A stretch of 64,000 bases of DNA from contig NZ_CP030059.1 of the NCBI RefSeq assembly GCF_015291745.1, positions 5,979,501-6,043,500 on the forward strand, given 5' to 3'. The position numbers and the translations under genes were made by a program. The notes below the pieces were generated by a model. It did not search any database. It was not told where the DNA came from and was given only the letters and a program-made list of their open reading frames with translations. The DNA comes from Bradyrhizobium sp. CCBAU 53351. GTDB lineage: Bacteria; Pseudomonadota; Alphaproteobacteria; Rhizobiales; Xanthobacteraceae. Shown piece after piece: positions 54,560-64,000 of this stretch (within the stretch, counting starts at the first letter, position 1; every line of letters starts with the position of its first letter).

Positions 54560-55582
54560 ATGTTGCAAACGACCAAGCGACCGGATTCTCCGGTATCCAT
54601 CATCGGCGCAGGCATTGCGGGCGCCTGGCAGGCTCTGCTGTTCGCGCAGGCCGGCCATGCCGTGACCTTGCACGAGCGCGGTGACGAGGCGATGACGGAC
54701 GCCACCAGCCATTGGGCCGGCGGCATGCTCGCGCCCTATTGCGAGGCGGAGGTCGCCGAACCCATCATCAGCCGGCTCGGCCTGCGCTCGCTCGACGTCT
54801 GGCGGCGCGAGCTGCCCGACACGCCGTTCAACGGCTCGCTCGTCGTCGCCCATCCACGCGAGCGCAACGATTTCGAGCGCTTTGCCCGCATGACCGAGGA
54901 TCACCGCCGGCTCGACGCCGCCGGGCTCGCCGCGCTCGAGCCGTCGCTGGAGGGCCGCTTCCGCGACGCGCTGTTCTTCCCGGCCGAGGGCCATGTCGAG
55001 CCGCGCCGCGTGCTGCCGCAGCTGCACGAGCGCATCCGCGCCGCCGGCGGCACCATCAAGTTCGAAAGCGACGTCACCGTCGACGATCTCGCAAAAGACC
55101 CTGACGGCATCGTGATCGACTGCCGCGGCCTCGGCGCCCGCGACGAGGAGCCGGAGCTTCGCGGCGTCAAGGGCGAGATGATCCTGATCGAGACCGCCGA
55201 GGTGCAGCTCGCGCGCCCAGTGCGGCTGATGCATCCGCGCTGGCCGCTCTACGTGATCCCGCGCGAGAACAATTTGTTCATGCTGGGCGCGACCTCGATC
55301 GAGGCCGAGGACACCGGCGTCAGCGTCCGCTCCGCGCTCGAGCTGCTCGGCGCCGCCTATGCGGTGCATCCGGCCTTCGGCGAAGCCCGCATCGTCGAAT
55401 TCGGCTCGGGGCTTCGTCCCGCTTTTCCCGACAATCTGCCGCGCATCGGCATTCGCGGCCGCAGGATCACCGTCAACGGGCTCTACCGGCACGGCTTCCT
55501 GATCGCCCCCGCGCTCGCCGAGCTGACGCTCAACTATGTCGAGCGCGGCCAGATCGACAACGAGGTGATGCAATGCGTCTGA
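54560..55582 (+). CDS. thiO: Glycine oxidase ThiO
   Basis: A 340-residue FAD-dependent oxidase that supplies iminoglycine for the thiazole ring. The FAD-binding Rossmann motif IIGAGIAGAWQA lies near residues 14-25. The family GGMLAPYCE segment and the C-terminal RITVNGLYRHGFLIAPALAE are typical of ThiO. It is directly downstream of the TPP riboswitch and overlaps thiS by 10 bp. Confidence 0.93.
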   Translation: MLQTTKRPDSPVSIIGAGIAGAWQALLFAQAGHAVTLHERGDEAMTDATSHWAGGMLAPYCEAEVAEPIISRLGLRSLDVWRRELPDTPFNGSLVVAHPRERNDFERFARMTEDHRRLDAAGLAALEPSLEGRFRDALFFPAEGHVEPRRVLPQLHERIRAAGGTIKFESDVTVDDLAKDPDGIVIDCRGLGARDEEPELRGVKGEMILIETAEVQLARPVRLMHPRWPLYVIPRENNLFMLGATSIEAEDTGVSVRSALELLGAAYAVHPAFGEARIVEFGSGLRPAFPDNLPRIGIRGRRITVNGLYRHGFLIAPALAELTLNYVERGQIDNEVMQCV

Positions 55583-55770
55583 TCGTCAACGGTGAGCAGC
55601 GCGACGTGACCGCGGCCAGCGTCGACGCGCTGCTCGCCGAGCTCGATTACGAGGGCACCCATTTCGCGATCGCGCTGAACTACGACGTCGTGCCGAAAAG
55701 CCGCTGGGCCGAGACGAGCCTGAAGGCCGGCGACGAGATCGAGATCATCACGCCACGGCAGGGAGGGTGA
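55573..55770 (+). CDS. thiS: Sulfur carrier protein ThiS
   Basis: A 65-residue ubiquitin-like protein ending in the required Gly-Gly. The C-terminus is adenylated by ThiF and then carries thiocarboxylate sulfur to ThiG. The sequence MRLIVNGEQRDVT and EIEIITPRQGG match the family. It overlaps the thiO end. Confidence 0.94.
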   Translation: MRLIVNGEQRDVTAASVDALLAELDYEGTHFAIALNYDVVPKSRWAETSLKAGDEIEIITPRQGG

Positions 55771-55798
55771 GGTGATGATGCTCTCACTCCACACTCCA

Positions 55799-55901
55799 CT
55801 GTCATCGCCCGGCTTGACCGGGCGATCCAGTACGCCGCGGCCTCACGTTTCCCGCCGTACTGCCGCGGCATACTGGATCCCCGCCTTCGCGGGGATGACA
55901 G
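55799..55901. repeat. 103-bp palindromic element inside the thi operon (family B copy 1)
   Basis: Opens CTGTCATCGCCCGGCTTGAC, closes CCTTCGCGGGGATGACAG. Subhairpins are TCGCCCGG-CTTGA-CCGGGCGA and TCCCCGCC-TTC-GCGGGGA. CCAGTA and TACTGG also pair across the element. The second copy of exactly 103 bp lies at 57349-57451. This copy separates thiS and thiG. Confidence 0.9.
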
Positions 55902-55944
55902 ATACGTTTGGGCTGGCACCGTCATTCAAGGAGACACCTTCGAC

Positions 55945-56727
55945 ATGGTGACCTTCTACGGCAAAACCTTCGCCTCGCGCCTGCTCATCGGCAGCGCGCT
56001 CTATCCCTCGCCGGCGATCATGCAGAGCGCGATCCGCGCCTCCGGCTCGAACATCGTCACGGTGTCGCTGCGGCGCGAATCCGCCGGCGGCAAGAGCGGC
56101 GACGCGTTCTGGAACCTGATCCGCGAGCTCGACGTCACCGTGCTGCCGAACACCGCGGGCTGCCGCACCGTGCGCGAGGCGGTGACCACCGCAAAACTCG
56201 CGCGCGAATTGTTCGGCACGAGCTGGATCAAGCTCGAAGTGATCGCCGACAACGACACGCTGCAGCCCGACGTCGTTGGCCTGGTCGAAGCCGCCACCAT
56301 CCTGGTCAAGGACGGTTTTGAAGTATTCCCCTATTGCACCGAGGATCTCTCGGTCGCCAACCGCCTGGTCGATGCCGGCTGCAAGGTGGTGATGCCATGG
56401 GCCGCGCCGATCGGCAGCGCGAAGGGCATCACCAATCGCGATGCGCTGAAGCTGCTGCGCGACCGCCTGCCCGACATCACCCTGGTGGTCGACGCCGGCC
56501 TGGGCGCGCCCAGCCACGCCGCGCAGGCGCTGGAGCTCGGCTATGATGCCGTGCTGCTCAACACCGCGATCGCAAAGGCCGCCGATCCCGTCGCGATGGC
56601 CAAGGCCTTCCGCTTGGGTATCGAGGCCGGCCGCACCGCTTACGAGGCCGGGCTAATGAACGCCCGCGACTTCGCCTCCCCTTCCACCCCTGTCGTTGGG
56701 ACCCCGTTCTGGCATGCCGTATCCTGA
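55945..56727 (+). CDS. thiG: Thiazole synthase ThiG
   Basis: 260 residues, a TIM-barrel enzyme that forms the thiazole phosphate from deoxyxylulose 5-phosphate, iminoglycine and ThiS-thiocarboxylate. The Schiff-base lysine is K97 in [12 protein letters not shown]. The conserved [26 protein letters not shown] and [10 protein letters not shown] segments are present. AAGGAGA precedes the ATG. It overlaps thiE by 14 bp. Confidence 0.96.
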   Translation: MVTFYGKTFASRLLIGSALYPSPAIMQSAIRASGSNIVTVSLRRESAGGKSGDAFWNLIRELDVTVLPNTAGCRTVREAVTTAKLARELFGTSWIKLEVIADNDTLQPDVVGLVEAATILVKDGFEVFPYCTEDLSVANRLVDAGCKVVMPWAAPIGSAKGITNRDALKLLRDRLPDITLVVDAGLGAPSHAAQALELGYDAVLLNTAIAKAADPVAMAKAFRLGIEAGRTAYEAGLMNARDFASPSTPVVGTPFWHAVS

Positions 56728-57319
56728 TCGCTTCTATCCCGTCGTCGACAGCCTTGCGTGGGTCGAGCGCCTCACAAAACTCGGCGTCGGCACCATTCAG
56801 TTACGCGCCAAGGAGCTCGATGACGGGCAGGCCTTGCAGATGGTCACCGACGCGCTGGCGATCACGAAAGGCACGCAAGCCAAGCTGGTCGTGAACGATT
56901 ATTGGCGCGCCGCGATCGTCGCCGACGCAAAATATCTGCATCTCGGCCAGGAGGATCTCGCAGAGGCCGACCTCAAGGCGATCCGCGAGGCCGGCCTGTC
57001 ACTCGGCATCTCAACCCATGACGATGCCGAGCTTGAAACCGCGCTCAAGGCAAAGCCGGATTACGTCGCGCTCGGCCCGATCTTCTTCACCACGCTCAAG
57101 TCGATGCGCTTCGAGCCGCAGGGCATTCCGAAGATCACCGAATGGAAGAAGCGCATCGGCACCATCCCGCTGGTCGCCATCGGCGGCATCAAGTTCGAGC
57201 ACGCTGCGGAGATCTTTGCCGCGGGCGCGGATTCGATCGCGGTGGTGTCCGACGTCACCCAGAACGCCGACCCCGATGCGCGGGTGCGGCAATGGCTCGG
57301 CCTGAAGGAGGCGGCGTGA
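56714..57319 (+). CDS. thiE: Thiamine phosphate synthase
   Basis: A 201-residue TIM-barrel enzyme joining hydroxymethylpyrimidine pyrophosphate with thiazole phosphate. Family motifs are [40 protein letters not shown] and PLVAIGGI. Bases 56714-56727 overlap the thiG end. An in-frame TTG 18 bp upstream is less likely as start. Confidence 0.93.
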   Translation: MPYPDRFYPVVDSLAWVERLTKLGVGTIQLRAKELDDGQALQMVTDALAITKGTQAKLVVNDYWRAAIVADAKYLHLGQEDLAEADLKAIREAGLSLGISTHDDAELETALKAKPDYVALGPIFFTTLKSMRFEPQGIPKITEWKKRIGTIPLVAIGGIKFEHAAEIFAAGADSIAVVSDVTQNADPDARVRQWLGLKEAA

Positions 57320-57348
57320 TGTGCGCACCGCTCTCGCCTCAAACTCAA

Positions 57349-57451
57349 CTGTCATCGCCCGGCTTGACCGGGCGATCCAGTACACCGCGGCTTCACGGCT
57401 CCAGCCGCGCCGCCTCGGAGTACTGGATCCCCGCCTTCGCGGGGATGACAG
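57349..57451. repeat. 103-bp palindromic element inside the thi operon (family B copy 2)
   Basis: It opens CTGTCATCGCCCGGCTTGAC, continues GGGCGATCCAGTAC, and closes TACTGGATCCCCGCC, TTCGCGGGGATGACAG, matching copy 1 at both ends while the middle ~30 bp differ. It separates thiE and thiC. Confidence 0.9.
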
Positions 57452-57489
57452 CTGTAATCGCTCCTCGCGCAGCGACATCAACGAATTAA

Positions 57490-59400
<1,911 letters not shown>

Positions 59401-59437
59401 GGGCCCTCCTGCTCGCCCAAACTCAGCTGCTCCATTC

Positions 59438-59466
59438 AGAAAGCCGGGCCATTCGCCCGGCTTTCT
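59438..59466. terminator. Bidirectional terminator between thiC and DUF4262 gene
   Basis: A perfect 12-bp stem AGAAAGCCGGGC (59438-59449) and GCCCGGCTTTCT (59455-59466) with loop CATTC, followed by TGC. The A/T-rich stem base suits both directions. Confidence 0.85.
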
Positions 59467-59481
59467 TGCAGAAGCGTCGCT

Positions 59482-59967
59482 TCAAGAAACGGTCTTCTTC
59501 AACAATGGCTGATCCGCCTTCACGGAGACCGAGCATTCCGGCTCCCAAGGGAATCGCCTGTTGACGTCCTGCCAAATGACTTGCAGGCAGGGGAACGCAA
59601 GTCGCGATTTCCGGTAGAACCAGACCGCAGTGCCGAGGTAATCAGGATAAGCCGCCAACGGCACTTGCCAGAATCCGAGCTTGTAGCCGTTCTCCAGCAG
59701 TTCGTCGGAGATACTGTCGTCGTCGAATTTATCTCCCGCCGCAGCCCGATCGCGGATCAGGTTGATGATCGCCTGCGCGTTCTGGGCGCTCTGACCGAAG
59801 ATAAGGAGTTCGGGGTGGCCGTAGTTCAGATACAGACCGATCGAAAATGCAAATGGTGGATTGGCATCTGGTACGCCTGTGATATGGCAGCCGTGGTTGC
59901 GGACATTGCGCAGGATGACCTTGTCGGCCTCGTGCTCCGGCTTGGGCCACTCAAATTGGTCTTGCAT
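59482..59967 (-). CDS. DUF4262 domain protein
   Basis: A 161-residue cytoplasmic protein of the DUF4262 family, with GCHITGVPDANPPFAFSIGL and the late FWQVPLAAYPDYLGTAVWFY typical. GGAGG lies 4 nt before the chosen ATG. Codon usage looks less GC3-biased than the neighbours, hinting at more recent acquisition; this is impression, not calculation. Function unknown. Confidence 0.85.
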   Translation of the reverse strand: MQDQFEWPKPEHEADKVILRNVRNHGCHITGVPDANPPFAFSIGLYLNYGHPELLIFGQSAQNAQAIINLIRDRAAAGDKFDDDSISDELLENGYKLGFWQVPLAAYPDYLGTAVWFYRKSRLAFPCLQVIWQDVNRRFPWEPECSVSVKADQPLLKKTVS

Positions 59968-60064
59968 AAATCCTCCAGCCGGCCTGAGGCGCACGGCGCT
60001 CACACGCCTCTGATAATAACGACGGCAGATTCAGGGAAGAAGTAAGCCAATAGCTGCATCGAAG

Positions 60065-60580
60065 ATGTCCAACATCATTCACCGCCTTCCCGACCAGCTC
60101 CGTCCCAACCTCCGCCTCGTCTTCGTCGGCACCGCCGCCTCGACGCGCTCGGCGGAGCTCGGGCACTACTACGCGCATCCCGGCAACCGCTTCTGGCGCG
60201 CGATCCATGAGTCCGGAATCACGCCGCGGCGCTATCAGCCAGGCGAGTTCGCGGAGCTGATCGCGCTCGGGATCGGCTTCACTGATCTGTCCAAGTCGGG
60301 TGCCGGGATGGATCACCAGATCGAGGCTGCTTCGATCGACGTACCCGGCTTCAAAGCCAAGATCGAAAAGTATCGGCCGCGAACGATCGCGTTCACGAGC
60401 AAGAAGGCGGCGAGCTTGTTTTATGGCAAGCCGTCGGCTGCGATCGCGCTGGGGCGGCAGGTGCGCGACGGAAGCTTGCCGGAGATATTCGTGCTTCCCT
60501 CGCCGTCCGGCGCGGCGTCCGGGCATTGGACGATCGAGCCGTGGCGCGAACTGGGGGCGTGGATTGGTCGCGCCCCCTGA
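60065..60580 (+). CDS. mug: Mismatch-specific uracil-DNA glycosylase (Mug/TDG family)
   Basis: 171 residues. The catalytic-loop region VGTAASTRSAELGHYYAHPG followed by NRFWR corresponds to the Mug GINPG...AHPANRFW motif, but the GINPG site reads GTAAS. The C-terminal VLPSPSGAASGH fits the NPSGLS-like DNA-intercalating loop. It excises uracil or ethenocytosine from mismatches. It is divergent from the DUF4262 gene and stands alone. Confidence 0.85.
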   Translation: MSNIIHRLPDQLRPNLRLVFVGTAASTRSAELGHYYAHPGNRFWRAIHESGITPRRYQPGEFAELIALGIGFTDLSKSGAGMDHQIEAASIDVPGFKAKIEKYRPRTIAFTSKKAASLFYGKPSAAIALGRQVRDGSLPEIFVLPSPSGAASGHWTIEPWRELGAWIGRAP

Positions 60581-60603
60581 ACGGCGACTGCCGGATTGCG
60601 TCT

Positions 60604-60733
60604 GCTCTCGTATCCCGGGCAAGCGTAGCGCAGACCCGGGACCCAGAAGCTCCGGCACGCGTTCGTCATGGGACCCGGCTCTGCAGCGCATCGCGCCGCA
60701 AGGGGCAGCGCGCTGCACTGTGTCCGGGGCACG
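60604..60733. repeat. Intergenic palindromic repeat, family A copy 3
   Basis: It opens CTCTCGTATCCCGGGC and closes TGTGTCCGGGGCACGCC. GACCCGGGACC and GGGACCCGGCTCTGCAGCG are shared in pattern with copies at 7002-7146 and 54238-54374. It fills most of the spacer between the mug and GST genes. Confidence 0.8.
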
Positions 60734-60813
60734 CCACCACCGATATTTCGCACACAGTCTGTCGGAGACAGCATCCGTCGTTCGTCCTGGAAACGATCAC
60801 CCCGGAGCCTCCA

Positions 60814-61464
60814 ATGCCCCCCACCATCACCGCCTTCGAAAACTCCCCCGACCGCGGCAAGGGCCAGGCCCGCGACATGCGGGTTCGCTGGGCGTTCGAG
60901 GAGGTCGGTCAGCCCTACGACGTCCGCCTCGTGTCGTTCAAGGCGATGAAGGAGCCCGCGCATCTTGCGCTCCATCCGTTCGGGCAGATTCCGACCTATG
61001 AGGATGGCGATCTCGCGCTGTTCGAGTCCGGCGCAATCGTGCTGCACATCGCCGAGCGCCATGATGGCTTGCTGTCTAAAGATGCCAATACGCGCGCCCG
61101 CGCGATCGCGTGGATGTTCGCCGCGCTGAGCACAATTGAGCCGCCGATCGTCGAGCTCACCATGGCGATGCTCTTCGAGCGCGACAAGAGCTGGTCCGCG
61201 GAGCGGCTGCCGATGTTGCAGGATCGCGTCCGCGTCAGGCTCGGCGAATTGTCCGCTCGCATCAGTGGTGCGGACTGGCTCGACGGCGCGTTCAGCGCCG
61301 GCGATCTCATGATGGTGACGGTGCTGCGGCGGTTGAACACATCGGGCCTGCTCGATGAATATCCTGCCATCGCCGCTTACGTCGCGCGCGGCGAGGCACG
61401 GCCCGCGTTCCGCCGCGCGTTCGACGCGCAGCTTGCGGTGTTCACCGCAACGGCGCGCTCGTAG
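60814..61464 (+). CDS. Glutathione S-transferase family protein
   Basis: A 216-residue cytosolic protein with the thioredoxin-like N-terminal domain (residues ~1-80, HPFGQIPTYEDGDLALFESGAI) and helical C-terminal domain. The FESGAI glutathione-binding turn is conserved. The N-terminal catalytic serine/cysteine position reads SPDRGKGQ, so catalysis may use Ser. GGAG lies 8 nt before the ATG. Substrate unknown. Confidence 0.9.
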   Translation: MPPTITAFENSPDRGKGQARDMRVRWAFEEVGQPYDVRLVSFKAMKEPAHLALHPFGQIPTYEDGDLALFESGAIVLHIAERHDGLLSKDANTRARAIAWMFAALSTIEPPIVELTMAMLFERDKSWSAERLPMLQDRVRVRLGELSARISGADWLDGAFSAGDLMMVTVLRRLNTSGLLDEYPAIAAYVARGEARPAFRRAFDAQLAVFTATARS

Positions 61465-61470
61465 CCGTCC

Positions 61471-61905
61471 CTACCGCATCGTGATCGCAAGGCCGCTGAG
61501 ATCGGCATTCGCCATCAACCCGACCTGCGTGCCCGACAGCTCCAGCACCGCGCCCTTCTGGTTGGTCAGCACGATGGCCCGGGCGCCGGCGCCCACGGCA
61601 AGGCCCGCGCCGGCAGCGCCGTAGACCCCGGCGACGTCCGAGGGACGGTTGATGTTGCTGACGCGGCCGCGCAGCACGGTCTTGGAGCCGCCGAAGACGA
61701 GGCCGTAGTCGAGCCCGCCGGTCGAGAGCCCATAATTGCGGCCGCGGAAGTTGAGCACGCCGCTGCCGCCCGAGCCGCCGATGATCCAGCCCGCCTTGTA
61801 GATCGTCAGCGTCACGAAACCGCTGTCGGCCTGCGCCGCGGTCGAAAGTCCGGCCAGGGCCGCGATGGCGACCAGCGCGGCGCGAAGGGTGGATGCAAGC
61901 TTCAT
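61471..61905 (-). CDS. Exported glycine-rich protein of unknown function
   Basis: 144 residues with a Sec signal peptide (LRAALVAIAALAGLSTAAQA). The mature part is Gly- and Val-rich with beta-strand-like repeats (GWIIGGSGGSGVLNFRGRNY, GVYGAAGAGLAVGAGARAIV). It is vaguely like DUF992/DUF1134-type small periplasmic proteins but I cannot assign a family. It converges on the GST gene, 6 bp away. Confidence 0.7.
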   Translation of the reverse strand: MKLASTLRAALVAIAALAGLSTAAQADSGFVTLTIYKAGWIIGGSGGSGVLNFRGRNYGLSTGGLDYGLVFGGSKTVLRGRVSNINRPSDVAGVYGAAGAGLAVGAGARAIVLTNQKGAVLELSGTQVGLMANADLSGLAITMR

Positions 61906-62373
61906 GGGGGTCTCCGGGGGCTGTCTTTAGGGGGATTCGAATCAGACGCGGCGAATGTATCTGATTGATGGGGGCGGCAACATGATGGGATCAGGCGCGA
62001 GGCGCGCTCGTCGCCGAGCACTCAGCTGTCATCGCCCGGCCAGTGCGCAATTGCGCACTCGGACCGGGCGATCCAGTATCCAGAGGCGGTCATGGTCGAG
62101 CCGAAAGGGCACGGCGTACTGAATGCCCCGGTCAAGCCGGGGCATGACGGCGGAGTTTGGGGCGGCACCACGGACCAATCGCAGCATGCGATGATGCCCC
62201 TGTTTTGCCCGACGAAGCAGACGATCATTTCGCTCTTTTCGAATTTCAAAAAGCTCAATGATTTCCGTCCCCTCCCTACTGTGCATGGGGTTGTTTTTGC
62301 ATTTTTTGTTTTGAGGCCCTCTCACCTGCCGCTACGCTTGTGGCATCAGCGACCGTCCTTGCGAGGTGATCCC
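61906..62373. other. 468-bp intergenic region with a palindromic element
   Basis: It holds a family B-like palindrome at 62026-62149 (listed separately) and A/T-rich sequence around 62200-62320 upstream of the RidA-like gene, where promoters for the divergent genes should lie. I see no gene or RNA in it. Confidence 0.5.
62026..62149. repeat. Family B-like palindrome with an inserted 18-bp palindrome
   Basis: It opens CTGTCATCGCCCGGCCAGTG, shares GACCGGGCGATCCAGTA with the thi-operon copies, and closes CCCCGGTCAAGCCGGGGCATGAC. The first arm is split by AGTGCGCAATTGCGCACT, a perfect palindrome that the thi-operon copies lack. Confidence 0.7.
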
Positions 62374-62760
62374 ATGCCGATCCAGCATTTCGCACCCCCG
62401 CCCCACGTGAAAGCGCCGCCGCTGTCCTTTGCGACGCGGGTCGGCGATCTCCTGTTCGTCTCGGGCATTCCCGGCTTCGACGCCCATGGCGCGCTGCCTG
62501 ATGGTTTCGAGGCGCAGTTCGCCAATGTCGTCGTCAACATCAAGCGCGTGCTGGACGAGGCCGGCGCCGGTATCCGCGACCTCGCCAAGGTCAACGTGCT
62601 CTTGACCCGCCCCTCCGACGTCGCCGCCATGAATGCGCTCTATGCCGGCGCCTTCGGCCCGCCGCCTTACCCGGCGCGCACGACGTGCGTGGTGCAGGCC
62701 CTGCCCGATCCGAAGATGCTGATCGAGATCGAGGCGGTGGCCTCGCTGGCGAAGGGCTAG
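62374..62760 (+). CDS. RidA/YjgF family protein
   Basis: A 128-residue trimeric enamine/imine deaminase-type protein. Conserved features are LLFVSGIPGFDA, QFANVVVNIKRVLDEAGAG, VNVLLTRPSDVAAMN and the catalytic Arg in PYPARTTCVVQAL. The C-terminus IEIEAVASLAKG is typical. GAGG precedes the ATG. It probably quenches reactive imines of PLP enzymes; the exact substrate is unknown. Confidence 0.92.
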   Translation: MPIQHFAPPPHVKAPPLSFATRVGDLLFVSGIPGFDAHGALPDGFEAQFANVVVNIKRVLDEAGAGIRDLAKVNVLLTRPSDVAAMNALYAGAFGPPPYPARTTCVVQALPDPKMLIEIEAVASLAKG

Positions 62761-62873
62761 TTCGAACGGCGGAGGGACGGCTGACATATCCGTGATCGAC
62801 CGCCGCCCGGCTTGCCAGAAGCATTGTTTTGCCGCACCAGTTTTCCTCTCACCTTCCCTTCAGGAGATATTTC

Positions 62874-63134
62874 ATGCGTCGCGTTCTCGCCCTCTGTGCC
62901 GTTGCCGGCATCGCTTCCTCCGTGTTCGCCGTGCCCGCGTCCGCCAAGGCCGGCTATTACGTGATCCGCTGGGACAACACCGGCATCTGCCAGGTCTGGA
63001 ACGAGGACCTGCAGTACAAGCCTCTCCAGATCGGGGTGTCGACCTACAAGGTCGTCAGCAAGCCGATGCCGACCTTCCAGCAGGCGTCCGACCTCCAGAT
63101 CAAGATGCGCGCGGAGCGCCGCTGCACGCTCTAG
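62874..63134 (+). CDS. Small secreted protein with conserved IRW...CQVW motif (paralogue 1)
   Basis: 86 residues: a signal peptide (RRVLALCAVAGIASSVFA, cleavage near ASA) and a mature part with YYVIRWDNTGICQVWNED, SKPMPTFQQA and a final RRCTL. The two cysteines could form a disulfide. AGGAG lies 9 nt before the ATG. The gene at 63375 encodes a paralogue with the same motifs. Function unknown. Confidence 0.75.
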   Translation: MRRVLALCAVAGIASSVFAVPASAKAGYYVIRWDNTGICQVWNEDLQYKPLQIGVSTYKVVSKPMPTFQQASDLQIKMRAERRCTL

Positions 63135-63160
63135 GCTTGACGCGACAAGACGGATGTCGA

Positions 63161-63195
63161 GGGCGGATCGCGCGAGCGGTCCGCCCTTTTCTTTT
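63161..63195 (+). terminator. Rho-independent terminator
   Basis: An 11-bp stem GGGCGGATCGC (63161-63171) and GCGGTCCGCCC (63176-63186, one G-U pair), GCGA loop, followed by TTTTCTTTT. It ends the first small secreted-protein transcript. Confidence 0.9.
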
Positions 63196-63374
63196 GCGGG
63201 ACCTGCGCATTTTCTGCCGCCGAAACCGGCCAGGTCCCGCGCGCGATGTTTGAACCTGATCGGCGCGTGGAATGACTCACATCTTGTCCGGCGCGCATCA
63301 CCCACAGGCGTCCGGCACAAGCCCTCCCCGCATTGCCGGGAGGCGCATCACATCATTCATTTGAGGAGCTGATC

Positions 63375-63626
63375 ATGCGTCGTATTTCCGTGCTGTGCGC
63401 TGCCGCCGGTCTTGCCGTCACCGCGTTCGTCGCCGCGAGCCCTGCACAGGCCAGCTATCACCTGATCCGCTGGCAGGACTCGGGCTTCTGCCAGATCTGG
63501 GACGAGAGCATCCCGACCACGCCGTGGCCGGCCGGCTATCACCGTGCCAGCGCGAGCATGCCGACCTTCATCGACGCCCTCGCGGCGAAGGATGCCGCGC
63601 TGAAGAACGGCCACTGCACCTGGTAG
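63375..63626 (+). CDS. Small secreted protein with conserved IRW...CQIW motif (paralogue 2)
   Basis: 83 residues: signal peptide (RRISVLCAAAGLAVTAFVA, cleavage near AQA) and a mature part with YHLIRWQDSGFCQIWDES, SASMPTFIDA and a final HCTW. Its motif order and cysteines match the protein at 62874-63134. GAGGAG lies upstream at good spacing. The two genes have separate transcripts, given the terminator between them. Confidence 0.75.
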   Translation: MRRISVLCAAAGLAVTAFVAASPAQASYHLIRWQDSGFCQIWDESIPTTPWPAGYHRASASMPTFIDALAAKDAALKNGHCTW

Positions 63627-63690
63627 GATTTCGATCGGCGGACGAAGAGCCGGGCAAGGACGAAGACCTCGTCCTTGCCCGCTTTGTTTT

Positions 63691-64000
63691 TCACGCGTCC
63701 TTGTGCGCGCCGGGATGGATCAGGACGTCGCGCGCGGCGGCGAGGTCGATGAAGGCTTGCGCGCTGCCGCCGTGGTCGGGATGCATGCCCTTGGCGGCGC
63801 GGCGATAGGCTTGGTTGATGTCCTCGCAGGTGAGCTGCACCGCGAGCGGCAGGCCGAGCATCTTGCGGGCGCGATCCTCGCTGGAGAGCTTCTTCGGCGT
63901 GGCGTTGCGGCGGCCGAAGCGCGGCGCGGTCAAATCATGGACGACCTCGAGCACCACGCCGAGACGGCGCTGCGCCGCCAGCGTGACGCCGTCATCGTCA
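63691..64000 (-). CDS. J-domain protein, 5' end cut by window
   Basis: At least 102 C-terminal residues are visible; the frame stays open to the window edge (DDDGVTLAAQRRLGVVLEVV), so the start lies beyond 64000. The end of the protein is a J-domain: INQAYRRAAKGMHPDHGG with the essential HPD motif. J-domains stimulate DnaK ATPase. A full DnaJ (G/F region, zinc fingers) is excluded, because the J-domain sits at the C-terminus. Confidence 0.8.
   Translation of the reverse strand, partial: DDDGVTLAAQRRLGVVLEVVHDLTAPRFGRRNATPKKLSSEDRARKMLGLPLAVQLTCEDINQAYRRAAKGMHPDHGGSAQAFIDLAAARDVLIHPGAHKDA

Noticed and set aside
61925..61945. GGATTCGAATC as the T-arm of a tRNA
   Set aside because: No acceptor stem, anticodon arm or CCA-proximal pairing can be built around it.

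Overview
The window is high-GC alphaproteobacterial chromosome and most resembles Bradyrhizobium. This placement is an inference from the dense two-strand gene packing, an alphaproteobacterial-type RNase P RNA, families such as DUF899, DUF2147, DUF4403, DUF4262 and DUF983, and numerous ~100-bp intergenic palindromes of the kind seen in Bradyrhizobium. I see no tRNA, rRNA, CRISPR array, prophage, integrase or transposase; it looks like core and near-core chromosome.

Layout. 1-5.6 kb (minus): distal part of the division/cell-wall cluster, rsmH-ftsL-ftsI-murE-murF, with ATGA overlaps and no mraZ ahead of rsmH. 6.1-9.5 kb: a peptidoglycan amidase, an ECF42-type sigma factor with its DGPF/YCII partner, and rnpB. 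9.5-17.3 kb: DUF983 divergent from a MocR-type regulator, a TauE-like permease, an O-antigen-ligase-like protein, a MATE exporter and an ABC exporter. 17.8-21.5 kb: an EmrAB-type efflux pair divergent from its TetR repressor, with a perfect 23-bp operator between them. 21.6-27.3 kb: a small DUF6665-like protein, a Crp-type regulator, and a catabolic/uptake operon (M20 hydrolase, permease, binding protein, allophanate-hydrolase-like amidase) that lacks its own ATPase.

27.5-33.4 kb: envelope proteins (extensin-like lipoprotein, two divergent DUF2147 paralogues, a FecR-domain protein with a Pro/Gly/Gln-rich tail) and a Nudix hydrolase. 33.5-38.8 kb: a lipid-flavoured cluster (phosphatidylserine decarboxylase, class III aminotransferase, Mpo1-like histidine-rich membrane protein, PmtA-like methyltransferase, GT4 glycosyltransferase). 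39-43.4 kb: L,D-transpeptidase, cytochrome c, and a DUF899 / winged-helix regulator / cyclotransferase-like module. 43.5-49.5 kb: a DUF4403 protein and a complete polyamine-type ABC importer. 49.6-54.2 kb: PRC-barrel protein, a repeat-containing low-complexity protein divergent from an OmpR/EnvZ-type two-component system, a zinc-ribbon protein and a lytic transglycosylase. 54.4-59.4 kb: a TPP-riboswitch-controlled thiamine operon thiO-thiS-thiG-thiE-thiC, interrupted twice by the same 103-bp palindromic element. 59.4-64 kb: DUF4262 protein, Mug-type glycosylase, GST, exported Gly-rich protein, RidA-like protein, two paralogous small secreted proteins and a J-domain protein cut by the window edge.

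No single spectacular new system stands out. The loci most worth a second look are the 33.5-38.8 kb lipid cluster, the ATPase-less amidase/transport operon, the shared emrAB/tetR operator, the palindromes inside the thi operon, a 27-residue membrane peptide gene, and a few paralogous or internally repeated proteins of unknown role.
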